A DNA stretch of 64,000 bases from an uncultured Bacteroidota bacterium (lineage in GTDB: Bacteria > Bacteroidota > Bacteroidia > Flavobacteriales > Schleiferiaceae). Position numbers and translations under genes: made by a program. The stretch is taken from contig CAJXNI010000001.1 of the NCBI GenBank assembly GCA_913057235.1, positions 1 through 64,000 on the forward strand, in the 5' to 3' direction. The notes beneath the pieces are model-generated. The model saw only the letters and a program-made list of their open reading frames with translations, was not told the origin of the DNA and did not search any database. Positions 17,712 through 26,812 of this stretch are shown in pieces (position 1 is the stretch's first letter; each line of letters starts with the position of its first letter).

Positions 17712-18659
17712 ATGTTGCAAATGAGCAATCTGGATTTTTTTGTAATTGGCGCTCAAAAGGCTGGTACTACTTGGCTCTACAATAGGTTTTTGGAGGTAGA
17801 AGGCTTTTGCTTACCTAGAGTAAAGGAGGTGCATTATTTTGACCAAGTCTCTCACCATTCTCCCTATGCTGATACCAGCTATTTCAATAATTCTTTAAAG
17901 GTTCAGGTTTTCAAAAGGCCGCTAAGGGTTTTAAGTAAATTAAAGCCTATTGCATTTAATTTACTCCAAGGCAATTTTTGGGAGGCCCAGTATCATTGGC
18001 TCTGGAACTTTCGCCAACCTAGCGATGATTGGTACGCTTCTTATATGAAACATCACAAACTAAAGGGGCTAACCGGAGACCTTACTCCCCGGCATGCAAT
18101 TTTGGCTGAAGAGGATGTACTAAGAATGCATAAAGTGGCACCTAAGGCTAAGCTAATTTATTGCTTAAGAGACCCTATTGAACAAACATGGTCTCACTGG
18201 CGGATGTCCGTTAAGGTAAATAAGCTAGACATCTCTACAGCCCAGAACGTAGAACAGCTTGAAGCCTTTATAAAGCCGAAGCCCGTTTTGCAGCACGTAA
18301 AATATTTAGAAAATTCACGAAAGTTTGAAAAAGTCTTTCAGACCAAGGTTGAACACTTCTTTTACGATGATTTAAAAACGGATCCCAAAAGTTACTTTAA
18401 AAAAATTCTTTCTTTCATCGAGCCGCATAAAAGTTGGGATCTTTCCAGAGTGAACTTTAATGCGCAAAACCTAAAGGGCCAAGAGCTAGAAATGACGCCC
18501 GAGATTTTAGACCTTCTGAAAGACAAATTGCATGACTTGATGCTAGAAATGTCGCAAGAAGGAAGCGGCTATTTTACGCAATGGTATCAAAAGTATTGGT
18601 CCGATACAAAAGAGAAAAGCCTCTCAACCGGCAGTTCCAGAAAAGAGGCTTTCAAATAA
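17712..18659 (+). CDS. PAPS-dependent sulfotransferase, second of a tandem pair
   Basis: This 315-residue paralogue of the preceding gene has the same phosphosulfate loop IGAQKAGTTWLYNRF near the N terminus. It also has KLIYCLRDPIEQTWSHWRM in the 3'-phosphate position. The shared core and divergent C-terminal halves suggest an old duplication with different acceptors. An ATG at 17721 would give a start (MSNLDFFV) matching the paralogue better than 17712. A TATATTTA box at about 17691 could give it its own promoter. A 9-bp hairpin without a T run lies in its last codons (18616-18652). Confidence 0.87.
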   Translation: MLQMSNLDFFVIGAQKAGTTWLYNRFLEVEGFCLPRVKEVHYFDQVSHHSPYADTSYFNNSLKVQVFKRPLRVLSKLKPIAFNLLQGNFWEAQYHWLWNFRQPSDDWYASYMKHHKLKGLTGDLTPRHAILAEEDVLRMHKVAPKAKLIYCLRDPIEQTWSHWRMSVKVNKLDISTAQNVEQLEAFIKPKPVLQHVKYLENSRKFEKVFQTKVEHFFYDDLKTDPKSYFKKILSFIEPHKSWDLSRVNFNAQNLKGQELEMTPEILDLLKDKLHDLMLEMSQEGSGYFTQWYQKYWSDTKEKSLSTGSSRKEAFK

Positions 18660-18673
18660 CGCAACCACAAAGC

Positions 18674-19732
18674 CTACCGCTCTGCGTACATATCTTGGTA
18701 ATACTTTTGGTATTCACCAGAAGTGACATTGTTAAGCCATTCCTCATTATCCAAATACCAGTCTATGGTTTCCGCTAATCCTTGCTCAAAAGTTACAGAG
18801 GGTTCCCAACCTAGTTCGTTTTTAATTTTATTGGCATCTATAGCATACCTACGGTCATGGCCTGGACGGTCCTTCACGTAGGTAATCAACTTTTCAGAAG
18901 CGCCAGGCTCCCGGCCAAGCTTATCATCCATTTGCTCACAAAGAACCTTAATCAGCTCAATGTTTTGCCATTCATTAAACCCACCAATGTTGTAGGTTTC
19001 ACCTAGTTGGCCTTTATGGTAAACCAGGTCAATAGCCCGCGCATGGTCAATAACGTAGAGCCAGTCACGAGTGTATTTTCCGTCTCCGTAAACTGGTAGC
19101 GGTTTTTCATTTCGCACATTGTGAATGAACAAAGGCACCAGCTTTTCAGGGAATTGGTGGGGACCATAGTTATTGCTGCAATTGGTAACCACGTAAGGCA
19201 TTCCGTAAGTTTCACCGTAGGCTCTCACAAAATGATCAGAGCTGGCTTTTGAAGCCGAATAGGGTGAATTGGGATCATAAGCTGTTGTTTCTTCAAATAA
19301 TCCCTCGTCTCCTAGGGTGCCGTAGACCTCATCGGTGCTGATATGGTAAAAGAGCTTTCCTTCAAAGTTGTCTTTCCAAGTATCTCTAAAGGCATTCAAA
19401 AGATTCACGGTGCCAATCACGTTAGTGCGCACAAAGGCCAAAGGATCGGTTATGCTTCGGTCAACGTGGCTCTCGGCCGCTAAGTGAAGTACTCCTTCAA
19501 AACGGTGTTCGGCAAAAAGTTTATTAATGGCGTCTGCATCTACAATATCAGCCTTTATAAAATGGTAGTTGGGTTTATCTTCTATATCTTTTAGGTTCTC
19601 TAAATTTCCGGCATAGGTTAAAGCATCCAGGTTATAAATCTGATAATCAGGATATTTATTCACGAAAAGACGTACTACGTGTGAGCCGATAAACCCGGCA
19701 CCTCCGGTGATTAAAATCTTCTTTGCACTCAT
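18674..19732 (-). CDS. rfbB: dTDP-glucose 4,6-dehydratase
   Basis: It converts dTDP-glucose to dTDP-4-keto-6-deoxyglucose, a branch point to rhamnose and amino sugars. The 352-residue extended SDR has the NAD loop ITGGAGFIGSHVV (about 7-19), the catalytic segment STDEVYG and the YxxxK pair in SPYSASKASSDHFVRAY. The body matches RmlB throughout (SNNYGPHQFPEKLVPL). It is the last of five genes in the sugar operon, 8 bp after galE. The companion genes rfbA, rfbC and rfbD are not in this window. Confidence 0.95.
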   Translation of the reverse strand: MSAKKILITGGAGFIGSHVVRLFVNKYPDYQIYNLDALTYAGNLENLKDIEDKPNYHFIKADIVDADAINKLFAEHRFEGVLHLAAESHVDRSITDPLAFVRTNVIGTVNLLNAFRDTWKDNFEGKLFYHISTDEVYGTLGDEGLFEETTAYDPNSPYSASKASSDHFVRAYGETYGMPYVVTNCSNNYGPHQFPEKLVPLFIHNVRNEKPLPVYGDGKYTRDWLYVIDHARAIDLVYHKGQLGETYNIGGFNEWQNIELIKVLCEQMDDKLGREPGASEKLITYVKDRPGHDRRYAIDANKIKNELGWEPSVTFEQGLAETIDWYLDNEEWLNNVTSGEYQKYYQDMYAER

Positions 19733-19740
19733 TGCTAATC

Positions 19741-20760
19741 TTATTTATTTCTAATTTTTTTCTCCCAACGCCAGGCATCGCGCATGGCATCTTCCAGGGC
19801 TTTTTCGGCCTGCCAGCCTAAAATTTTATTCGCTTTTTGAGTATCCGCGTAAGCCGCCACCACATCTCCTGATCTACGCTCAGCTATCTTATAATTCAGT
19901 TTTTCGCCACTCACCTTTTCAAAGGCCTGAATAACTTCTAAAACCGTACTACCTGTACCTGTACCCAAATTAAAAACCTCAAAAGGCTCTTGATTTTTGC
20001 GCGCTACCAACCGCTCTACCGCCACTACGTGCGCCTTGGCCACGTCTACCACGTGAATGTAATCCCGCACGTTGGTGCCATCTCGGGTAGGATAATCATT
20101 GCCAAAAACACTTAATTGCTCTCTTACTCCGGCAGCAGTTTGCGTGACAAAGGGCACCAAGTTTAGAGGTACGCCCAGCGGCAACTCCCCAATTTGTGCA
20201 CTGGGGTGGGCCCCGATGGGGTTAAAATAACGCAAGGCAATCACATTTAACTGATGCGCTTTAGCCGCATCTTGCAGCACTTCTTCGCCTATCTGCTTGG
20301 TATTTCCGTATGGTGATATAGCAGGTACCACTGGACTTTCTTCAGTTATGGGCAGTTTTTCGGCCTGACCGTATACCGTGCAACTACTGCTAAAAATAAA
20401 ATTGTCTATGGAATTGTCCCGCATTTGCTGCAGTAGGTATACCAATGAAGTGATATTATTGTGGTAATACTCGAGTGGTTTTTCTACTGATTCGCCTACG
20501 GCTTTAAAAGCAGCAAAATGGATTATGCCCTCAAAGTCTGTGTTTTGGTCAAATAGCTTTTCTATGAAAGCCCTATCAGTTAGGTCGCCTTTATAAAACT
20601 GAGGCTTTTGTTGGGTAATAGAGGTGATACGATCCAGAACATCTTCAGTGGTGTTGCTCAGGTTGTCTACAATTACCGGTTCATGCCCCGCATTTTGCAG
20701 CTCTACCACGGTATGCGAGCCGATAAATCCCAAGCCCCCAGTCACTAGTATTTTAGCCAT
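19741..20760 (-). CDS. galE: UDP-glucose 4-epimerase
   Basis: It interconverts UDP-glucose and UDP-galactose, or the N-acetyl or uronic forms. The 339-residue extended SDR has the NAD loop VTGGLGFIGSHT, the serine/threonine of SSSCTVYG and the YxxxK of SPYGNTK. The GalE-specific segments ALRYFNPIGAHPSAQIGE and DYPTRDGTNVRDYIHV are present. It is translated 6 bp after the UDP-glucuronate decarboxylase gene. In this operon it may work on products of Ugd or the decarboxylase, but the sequence alone fits ordinary GalE. Confidence 0.95.
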   Translation of the reverse strand: MAKILVTGGLGFIGSHTVVELQNAGHEPVIVDNLSNTTEDVLDRITSITQQKPQFYKGDLTDRAFIEKLFDQNTDFEGIIHFAAFKAVGESVEKPLEYYHNNITSLVYLLQQMRDNSIDNFIFSSSCTVYGQAEKLPITEESPVVPAISPYGNTKQIGEEVLQDAAKAHQLNVIALRYFNPIGAHPSAQIGELPLGVPLNLVPFVTQTAAGVREQLSVFGNDYPTRDGTNVRDYIHVVDVAKAHVVAVERLVARKNQEPFEVFNLGTGTGSTVLEVIQAFEKVSGEKLNYKIAERRSGDVVAAYADTQKANKILGWQAEKALEDAMRDAWRWEKKIRNK

Positions 20761-20766
20761 GGTAAT

Positions 20767-21753
20767 TTATTTTCGGATGTATCCTGCAAAATCTTTATGC
20801 TCCTTTTTGTAGAGGTCTTCTTCAGGCAAGGACCTAAAATAATCATAGGTGATTTTCAACCCTTCACTCCTATCCACTTTCGGCTCCCAGCCCAGAATTT
20901 CGCGGGCTTTGGAAATATCTGGCTGTCGCTGGGTTGGGTCATCTTTGGGCAGTGGTTTGTACACCACCTTTTGATCTGTGCCCGTAAGCTTTATTATTTC
21001 CTCAGCAAAATCACCAATGGTAATTTCATCGGGGTTACCCACGTTTACGGGCTGCGCGTAATCACTTAACAGAAGGCGGTAAATACCCTCAACTAAATCA
21101 TCTACATAGCAGAAGGAGCGCGTTTGCGAGCCATCACCAAAAACGGTTAGATCTTCTCCTCGCAAGGCCTGACCAATAAAAGCAGGCAACACCCTTCCGT
21201 CATTGAGTCGCATACGTGGTCCATAAGTGTTGAAGATACGCACAATGCGCGTTTCTAAACCGTGGTAGGTATGGTAAGCCATAGTCATGGCTTCCTGAAA
21301 GCGCTTGGCTTCATCATACACTCCGCGAGGACCAACGGGGTTAACATTCCCCCAATATTCTTCGGTTTGCGGGTGTACCAAAGGGTCACCGTATACCTCT
21401 GAGGTAGAAGCGATTAAAACCCTCGCCTTTTTGGCCATGGCTAGTCCCAGGCAATTGTGAATGCCTAAAGAACCTACTTTTAAGGTTTGAATAGGTATTT
21501 TCAAATAATCTATAGGACTAGCCGGTGACGCGAAATGTAAAATATAGTCTAACTCTCCGGGTACGTGTATAAACTTGGAGACATCGGCATTGTAAAATTC
21601 AAACCCCTCTAACTTAAAAAGGTGTTCAATATTTTTAAGGTCTCCGGTAATGAGATTATCCATACCTATTACGTGATGACCTTCTTTTATAAATCGATCA
21701 CAAAGGTGAGAGCCTAAGAAACCTGCTGCTCCTGTAATTAGTACCCTTTTCAT
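20767..21753 (-). CDS. UDP-glucuronate decarboxylase (UDP-xylose synthase)
   Basis: It decarboxylates UDP-glucuronate to UDP-xylose through a 4-keto intermediate. The 328-residue extended SDR has [12 protein letters not shown] at the N terminus, then [20 protein letters not shown], and the YxxxK of [15 protein letters not shown]. All of these are diagnostic of UXS. It follows ugd by 11 bp, so its substrate is made by the preceding gene product. This suggests that pentose- or xylose-containing glycan precursors are made. Confidence 0.93.
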   Translation of the reverse strand: MKRVLITGAAGFLGSHLCDRFIKEGHHVIGMDNLITGDLKNIEHLFKLEGFEFYNADVSKFIHVPGELDYILHFASPASPIDYLKIPIQTLKVGSLGIHNCLGLAMAKKARVLIASTSEVYGDPLVHPQTEEYWGNVNPVGPRGVYDEAKRFQEAMTMAYHTYHGLETRIVRIFNTYGPRMRLNDGRVLPAFIGQALRGEDLTVFGDGSQTRSFCYVDDLVEGIYRLLLSDYAQPVNVGNPDEITIGDFAEEIIKLTGTDQKVVYKPLPKDDPTQRQPDISKAREILGWEPKVDRSEGLKITYDYFRSLPEEDLYKKEHKDFAGYIRK

Positions 21754-21764
21754 TTAATCTTATT

Positions 21765-23081
21765 TTATGATTTTACGCCAATACAATGGTATTCAAACCC
21801 TAGGCTGGCCATACGATCGATTTCAAAAATATTACGCCCATCAAAAATTAAAGGCGCCTGAAGTCTGTCTTTAATTTGCTCAAAATCAGGAACTCTAAAT
21901 TCAGACCATTCCGTTACTACCAGCAATGCATCGGCATCAGACAAAGCTTCATATTCGTCTTTAGCGTAAGTGATACGGTCACCCAGGTCTCTTTTAGCTT
22001 CCTCCATAGCCACGGGGTCATAAGCAGTTACGCTAGCGCCCTCGGCTAAAAGCTTTTCGATTATTACAATGGAGGGTGCCTCCCGCATGTCATCGGTGTT
22101 AGGCTTAAAGGAAAGTCCCCACATGGCAAACTTCTTACCCTTTAAATCACCAAAGCGCTTTTTCACTTTATTAAATAGCACAGATTTTTGGTCTTCATTA
22201 ACGTCTTCTACCGCCTGTAAAATGCGCATTTCATAGCCATTCTCACGGGCGGTACGCACTAAGGCTTTCACATCTTTGGGAAAGCAGCTACCACCGTATC
22301 CAATGCCGGGATAGATAAACTTATTGCCAATACGGCCATCTGAACCAATTCCTTTTCGCACAAGGTTTACATCTGCCCCCATGATTTCGCAAAGGTTGGC
22401 TACATCATTCATGAAGCTAATTTTAGTGGCCAGCATGGAGTTAGCCGCATACTTAGTCATTTCTGCTGAAGGGATATCCATGAATAGAACAGGGTGCCCA
22501 TTTAAAGTAAAGGGATGGTAGATTTTGGCTAAAACGTTTTTAGCACGATCAGACTCCACACCGATTACAATGCGATCTGGTTTCATAAAATCATCTACCG
22601 CAGCTCCTTCTTTCAGGAATTCGGGGTTAGACGCTACATCAAAAGGAATGTCGGCTCCACGGGCATCTAAGGCATCTTGTAATTCCTTTTTCACCTTGGC
22701 TGCGGTGCCAACTGGTACTGTGCTCTTAGTTATGATTACTCCGTAATCATTCATGTTTTCACCAATCTCGCGGGCCACGGCCAATACATATTGTAAATCT
22801 GCGCTACCGTCTTCTCCTGGAGGAGTTCCCACGGCAATAAAGGCAGCATCTACACCAGGAATAGCTTCTGGTAGGCTGGTAGAAAACTTTAAACGTCCTT
22901 TGGCATGGTTACGCTCTACCAAGGTATCCAGGCCCGGCTCATAAATCGGGAGAATCCCTTTTTCCAAATTTGCAATCTTGGTTTTGTCCACATCTACGCA
23001 TACTACGTCTATGCCTACTTCTGCCAGGCAAGTGCCTGTAACCAGGCCTACATAGCCCGTTCCAACAATTACTATTTTCAT
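21765..23081 (-). CDS. ugd: UDP-glucose 6-dehydrogenase
   Basis: It oxidises UDP-glucose to UDP-glucuronate with two NAD+. The 438 residues have the Rossmann loop [15 protein letters not shown] and the central-domain [15 protein letters not shown]. The catalytic cysteine is C266 in [10 protein letters not shown], and the C-terminal UDP-binding domain contains [13 protein letters not shown]. It overlaps the aminotransferase gene by 4 bp (ATGA type) and feeds UDP-glucuronate to the decarboxylase encoded next. Confidence 0.96.
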   Translation of the reverse strand: MKIVIVGTGYVGLVTGTCLAEVGIDVVCVDVDKTKIANLEKGILPIYEPGLDTLVERNHAKGRLKFSTSLPEAIPGVDAAFIAVGTPPGEDGSADLQYVLAVAREIGENMNDYGVIITKSTVPVGTAAKVKKELQDALDARGADIPFDVASNPEFLKEGAAVDDFMKPDRIVIGVESDRAKNVLAKIYHPFTLNGHPVLFMDIPSAEMTKYAANSMLATKISFMNDVANLCEIMGADVNLVRKGIGSDGRIGNKFIYPGIGYGGSCFPKDVKALVRTARENGYEMRILQAVEDVNEDQKSVLFNKVKKRFGDLKGKKFAMWGLSFKPNTDDMREAPSIVIIEKLLAEGASVTAYDPVAMEEAKRDLGDRITYAKDEYEALSDADALLVVTEWSEFRVPDFEQIKDRLQAPLIFDGRNIFEIDRMASLGFEYHCIGVKS

Positions 23082-24217
23082 GATTGGTTATTTATAAAAT
23101 CTTTAACTGTGTGGGTAATAAATTCGAGTTGATCTTCAGAGAGTTCAGTATGCATAGGCAGTGAAAAAACGCTATCCACTAGGCGCTCAGTTACTGCAAA
23201 GTCTCCCACCAGGTATCTCTCACTTTTATACGCCTTTTGCATGTGTAAGGCCACCGGATAGTAAATCATAGCAGGAATGTTTTTGCTTTGAATGTACTCC
23301 ACCAGAGCATTTCTATCAAGCTTTGGGTCTAACTGCAGCGTGTATTGATGAAATACGTGGGTACTGTAATCTGATCTGAAAGGAGTGGTTAGAGCGTCTA
23401 CATCGGCAAAAGCCTGATCATAAAATGCCGCAGCTTTTTCCCGGGCCGCGTTGTACTCATCTAAATGGGGAAGCTTGCGCCTTAATATGGCCGCCTGAAT
23501 ACTATCTAAGCGAGAGTTCACGCCAACCTCATCGTGATAGTAGCGCACAGATTGCCCGTGGTTTGCCACTTTCCTGATTTTAGCAGCCAGGTCATCATCG
23601 TTGGTGAAGATAGCTCCACCATCGCCATAGCAACCTAAATTTTTACTAGGGAAAAAAGACGTTGCTGCTACGGTGCCCATGGTCCCGGCCTTGGCCTTGG
23701 TTCCATTTGAGAATGTGTAATCTGCACCAATAGCCTGGGCCGTATCTTCCACAACGTAGAGGTTGTGCTCTGATGCCAGCTCCAAAAGTGGCTCCATGTG
23801 GGCACATTGCCCAAAAAGATGCACTGGAACTATAGCTTTTGTCTTAGGCGTGATAGCAGCCCGCGCGTCATCAATATTTATATTAAAGGTTTTGGGGTCA
23901 ACGTCCACCAAAACGGGTGTTAAGCCTAAAAGCGCAATCACCTCAGCGGTAGCCACGTAGGTGAAAGTAGCGGTTATAACTTCATCACCAGGCTTAAGGC
24001 CCAGGGCCATCATGGCAATTTGCAAACCATCTGTTCCGTTAGCGCAAGGTATTACGTGCTTTACGCTTAAATATTGCTCTAATTCTTTTTGAAAGTTTTT
24101 AACCTCAGGGCCGTTAATATAAGCAGAGGATTCTACCACGTCTAAAATGGCTTGGTCTACCTCTGGTTTTATTTTGGCATACTGCCCAAGCAGATCAACC
24201 ATTTGTATTTTTCGCAT
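23078..24217 (-). CDS. DegT/DnrJ/EryC1/StrS-family sugar aminotransferase
   Basis: This is a PLP enzyme that transaminates a keto-sugar nucleotide. The 379 residues have the PLP lysine K192 in [15 protein letters not shown] and the phosphate-binding [22 protein letters not shown] supplies the aspartate that binds the PLP ring nitrogen. The sequence resembles WbpE/WlbC-type enzymes that act on UDP-3-keto-uronates, but the dTDP-4-keto-6-deoxyglucose made by RfbB in the same operon is an alternative substrate. It is the first gene of the five-gene operon and has its own -7 box. Confidence 0.93.
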   Translation of the reverse strand: MRKIQMVDLLGQYAKIKPEVDQAILDVVESSAYINGPEVKNFQKELEQYLSVKHVIPCANGTDGLQIAMMALGLKPGDEVITATFTYVATAEVIALLGLTPVLVDVDPKTFNINIDDARAAITPKTKAIVPVHLFGQCAHMEPLLELASEHNLYVVEDTAQAIGADYTFSNGTKAKAGTMGTVAATSFFPSKNLGCYGDGGAIFTNDDDLAAKIRKVANHGQSVRYYHDEVGVNSRLDSIQAAILRRKLPHLDEYNAAREKAAAFYDQAFADVDALTTPFRSDYSTHVFHQYTLQLDPKLDRNALVEYIQSKNIPAMIYYPVALHMQKAYKSERYLVGDFAVTERLVDSVFSLPMHTELSEDQLEFITHTVKDFINNQS

Positions 24218-24233
24218 ATTATTGGATATCCAG

Positions 24234-24241
24234 CAAATATA
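24234..24241 (-). promoter_or_regulatory. -7 element for the nucleotide-sugar operon
   Basis: On the minus strand TATATTTG followed by C lies 16 bp before the aminotransferase ATG. No good -33 TTTG at standard spacing was found. Confidence 0.5.
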
Positions 24242-24264
24242 AATATCAATGAAACATTAAGCCT

Positions 24265-24272
24265 TAATTTTG
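24265..24272 (+). promoter_or_regulatory. -7 element for the outer-membrane protein / waaA unit
   Basis: TAATTTTG followed by C lies 16 bp before the ATG at 24289. With the minus-strand box at 24234-24241 it forms a compact divergent promoter region of about 70 bp. Confidence 0.5.
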
Positions 24273-24288
24273 CTACAATAAACGCGGT

Positions 24289-25044
24289 ATGATTCAAAAA
24301 ACAATTAGCCTTTTAGTGGCTATCACTTTTTCACTTTTAGGTTTTTCACAAGATGCAAACAAGCCACCACGCATTGTTTTGCTGGGCGCGGAAGGTGTAT
24401 TCCAAAATGCCGCAGGTACTTGGACCCAACAATTCAATGATAATTTTGGAATTGGAATAAATACGGGTTATAAATTCTCCAACAATTTTATTTTCTCCAT
24501 CAACGGAATATATGCTTTCGGTGGTCTGGTAAATAAACCCGCCCAAGTATTAGAACCTTTATTAACCCGCAATAATCAAGTACTTAATTCAACGGGTAAT
24601 TTTGCCACCTTAACGGTATACACCCGAGCCACTTATGGCTTCGTTAATTTGGAGAAAATCGTCAACCTGTTTCGGGCAAATGAAAACTCAGGCCCGATAG
24701 TGGAAGCAGGCTTGGGCTATTTGGCGCACTGGATTCAAATTGACAACGCTGGTAACGATGTAGCCGCCTTACAAGACGATTACGATAAAGGCTACGACCA
24801 ATTTAGCCATGGCCCGGCCTTTAGAGCCAGTTTGGGATATCTTTATTTATCGCAAAGCAGACTGGTTAATTTTAAACTCAGCTTTGAAGTCATATCGGGG
24901 TACACCCGAAACATACGAGGCTACAATTATGCCACCGGCCCGGTAAGCAATCAAGCAAACAATAACCTACTTTATGGTCTGAAAGTAAATTGGTTTATTC
25001 CCATTTACAGAGGTGCTAAAGGCCAAGAATATTACTACGATTAA
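24289..25044 (+). CDS. Predicted outer-membrane beta-barrel protein of unknown function
   Basis: This 251-residue exported protein has a signal peptide of about 20 residues (LLVAITFSLLGFSQ). The mature part is rich in alternating aromatic strands and glycines (GIGINTGYKFSNNFIFSING, SFEVISGYTRNIRGYNY), typical of small outer-membrane barrels of Bacteroidota. I do not recognise a named family. Its TAA overlaps the waaA ATG by one base, so the two are translationally coupled. A role in the outer membrane alongside LPS core assembly is a guess from context. Confidence 0.7.
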   Translation: MIQKTISLLVAITFSLLGFSQDANKPPRIVLLGAEGVFQNAAGTWTQQFNDNFGIGINTGYKFSNNFIFSINGIYAFGGLVNKPAQVLEPLLTRNNQVLNSTGNFATLTVYTRATYGFVNLEKIVNLFRANENSGPIVEAGLGYLAHWIQIDNAGNDVAALQDDYDKGYDQFSHGPAFRASLGYLYLSQSRLVNFKLSFEVISGYTRNIRGYNYATGPVSNQANNNLLYGLKVNWFIPIYRGAKGQEYYYD

Positions 25045-26276
25045 TGCGACTGCTCTACAACTTAGGTGTGCACCTGTATGGCCTGCTCATTAGACTGGCT
25101 TCCCTAAAAAATACCAAAGCCCAAAAATGGCTCAAGGGCCGAAAAAACTGGCAGCTCAAGGTAGCGCAGGTAGGTCATGAGCACCCTCAATCTCTATGGG
25201 TGCATGCTGCCTCGCTGGGCGAAATTGAGCAAGGTTTACCGATTATTCAAGAGTGGAAAAAACAGCATCCAAGTCAAAAAATCGTGGTAAGCTTTTTCTC
25301 CCCCAGCGGTTATGAGAATTTTCAATATCAAGATCAGGTAGATGAAGTTCTTTACCTACCGCTTGATACACCCCAAAATGCGTTTAAGTTTGTAAAACTG
25401 CTAAAACCAAAAATTGCCCTCTTCATCAAATATGAGATTTGGGTCAATTATTTTGAAGCCCTGGCCAATAGTCAGATACCTATGGTTTTGGCACCAGCTG
25501 TTTTTAGGCCTAGCCAAATATATTTTTCAAGCTGGAGTGGCTCATTTTTTATTAGATCGCTTCAACAAATTAAAGCCATTTTAGTGCAAGACATATCCAG
25601 CCTTGAAGTATTGAAAAAAAAGGGGTTGAGTAATACGGAAATTTGCGGGGACACCCGCTTTGACCGAGTACTCCAGTTGACGCACAGCCCCTTTGATACG
25701 TCAAGGCTTGAAGAATTTATAAATCAGCAATTTTGCCTGGTGGCGGGCAGTTCATGGCCCAAAGAGGAGGCAATGTTAGAAGAACTCCTGAAATCTCCTG
25801 GTAATCTCAAGGTAATTATTGCGCCCCATTTAGTTGACCAAGACAACATAGAGCGCCTTAGCCAAAACTTTGACTCCTTTGGGGTTAGCCTCTACACAGA
25901 TGAGCATTGGCATAAGCAAAATAAGGTGCTCATAATCAACACGATGGGTGACTTGAACAAAATCTACAGGGTAGGCTCTATGGCTTTAGTAGGTGGGGGC
26001 TTTGGCGAAAGCGTGCACAGTACCGTAGAACCACTTTGCTATGGCTTGCCAGTGTGTTTTGGTCCAAATCATAAAAGGTTTATAGAGCCCAGCGAAATGT
26101 TAAAACGTAAAATTGGTTTTGAAATTAAATCTTCTAATGATTTGAAGACTCTCATTGCTAGTCTGCAAGATAAATCCAAACTACAGGAGATCCGAGAAAA
26201 AATTGATGGCTATGTTTCTGAGAAATCGGGTGCTACTCAAATTATTTTAGATAAACTCAAAACCTTTTATCCTTAG
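25044..26276 (+). CDS. waaA: 3-deoxy-D-manno-octulosonate (Kdo) transferase
   Basis: It adds Kdo from CMP-Kdo to lipid A at the inner-membrane cytoplasmic face. The 410 residues form a GT-B fold of family GT30. The N-terminal domain has WVHAASLGEIEQGLP (the acceptor side with the family glutamate), and FFSPSGYE follows. The C-terminal donor domain has LVGGGFGESVHSTVEPLCYG and PVCFGPNHKRFIEP. The N-terminal hydrophobic stretch anchors the protein. The stop codon overlaps the out-of-frame end of the degraded GIY-YIG gene on the other strand. Confidence 0.95.
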   Translation: MRLLYNLGVHLYGLLIRLASLKNTKAQKWLKGRKNWQLKVAQVGHEHPQSLWVHAASLGEIEQGLPIIQEWKKQHPSQKIVVSFFSPSGYENFQYQDQVDEVLYLPLDTPQNAFKFVKLLKPKIALFIKYEIWVNYFEALANSQIPMVLAPAVFRPSQIYFSSWSGSFFIRSLQQIKAILVQDISSLEVLKKKGLSNTEICGDTRFDRVLQLTHSPFDTSRLEEFINQQFCLVAGSSWPKEEAMLEELLKSPGNLKVIIAPHLVDQDNIERLSQNFDSFGVSLYTDEHWHKQNKVLIINTMGDLNKIYRVGSMALVGGGFGESVHSTVEPLCYGLPVCFGPNHKRFIEPSEMLKRKIGFEIKSSNDLKTLIASLQDKSKLQEIREKIDGYVSEKSGATQIILDKLKTFYP

Positions 26277-26492
26277 CAGCGATTTTCCCTTGCTGTTTTT
26301 AGTATTTCACGCTTCAGCTCCCGTGAGAAAAATCTCTGGATAAACCACTCGCCAAGGGATTTTAGCCCACGTAGATTTAGTTCTCCCCGCATTGTGCTGT
26401 TTAAGCCGCTGGGCTAAATCCTGCGTAAAGCCCTTGTAAAAGCTGCCGTCTCGCTCGCTTTCTAAAACATAAACTGTGTAAAGATTCTCCAT
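26273..26492 (-). pseudogene. GIY-YIG nuclease-family gene with a 3' frameshift
   Basis: The reading frame from the ATG at 26492 encodes a short GIY-YIG domain (YTVYVLESERDGSFYKGFTQ, then RLKQHNAGRTKST and PWRVVY). It stops at 26307, after about 61 residues. Family members normally continue with an EALKREK-type helix. The next frame contains that helix, as ELKREILKTARENRC followed by TAA at 26273. An indel around 26310-26345 therefore most likely broke the gene. The intact product would be about 77 residues. A TTG start 12 bp upstream is possible but runs toward the tRNA terminator. A sequencing error is the main alternative. Confidence 0.65.
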
Positions 26493-26502
26493 TCTGCAAA
26501 AC

Positions 26503-26533
26503 AAAAAAAGCCACCCCGCTAAGAGTGGCTTTT
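26503..26533 (-). terminator. Terminator after tRNA-Leu
   Basis: On the minus strand AAAAGCCAC pairs with GTGGCTTTT and is followed by more T. It lies directly after the tRNA-Leu 3' end and before the GIY-YIG remnant. Confidence 0.8.
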
Positions 26534-26536
26534 ACG

Positions 26537-26622
26537 TGCCCCAGGCGGGACTTGAACCCGCACGGCCATAACTGGCCACAGGATTTTAAGTCCTGCGTGT
26601 CTACCAATTCCACCACCAGGGC
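26537..26622 (-). tRNA. tRNA-Leu (anticodon UAA)
   Basis: This is an 86-nt class II cloverleaf. The acceptor GCCCTGG pairs with CTGGGGC (with G-T pairs) and the discriminator is A. The D-loop has GGTAGAC. The anticodon stem-loop is CAGGA-CTTAAAA-TCCTG with anticodon TAA. A long variable arm (GGCCAGTTATGGCC) and the T-arm GCGGGTTCAAGTCCCGC complete it. The 3' CCA is not encoded. Confidence 0.95.
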
Positions 26623-26638
26623 GGGGAGGATTTTAATC

Positions 26639-26664
26639 AAAAAACCCCTTACGGAAAGGGGTTT
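26639..26664 (-). terminator. Hairpin between the two tRNA genes
   Basis: AAACCCCTT pairs with AAGGGGTTT around a 5-nt loop. On the minus strand the stem is followed by a T run. It could terminate the tRNA-Gly transcript or serve as a processing element between the tRNAs. Confidence 0.6.
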
Positions 26665-26671
26665 GAAATGG

Positions 26672-26744
<73 letters not shown>

Positions 26745-26812
26745 AATTGGTAATCTAGAACGTTTCCCAAACGGGAGGGCAAATGTAATATTAATCCATT
26801 TATTTACGCAAG

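Noticed and set aside
18616-18652. Terminator inside the end of the second sulfotransferase gene
   Set aside because: The 9-bp stem has a long loop and no T run, so it does not fit an intrinsic terminator, and the convergent end lacks another clear one.
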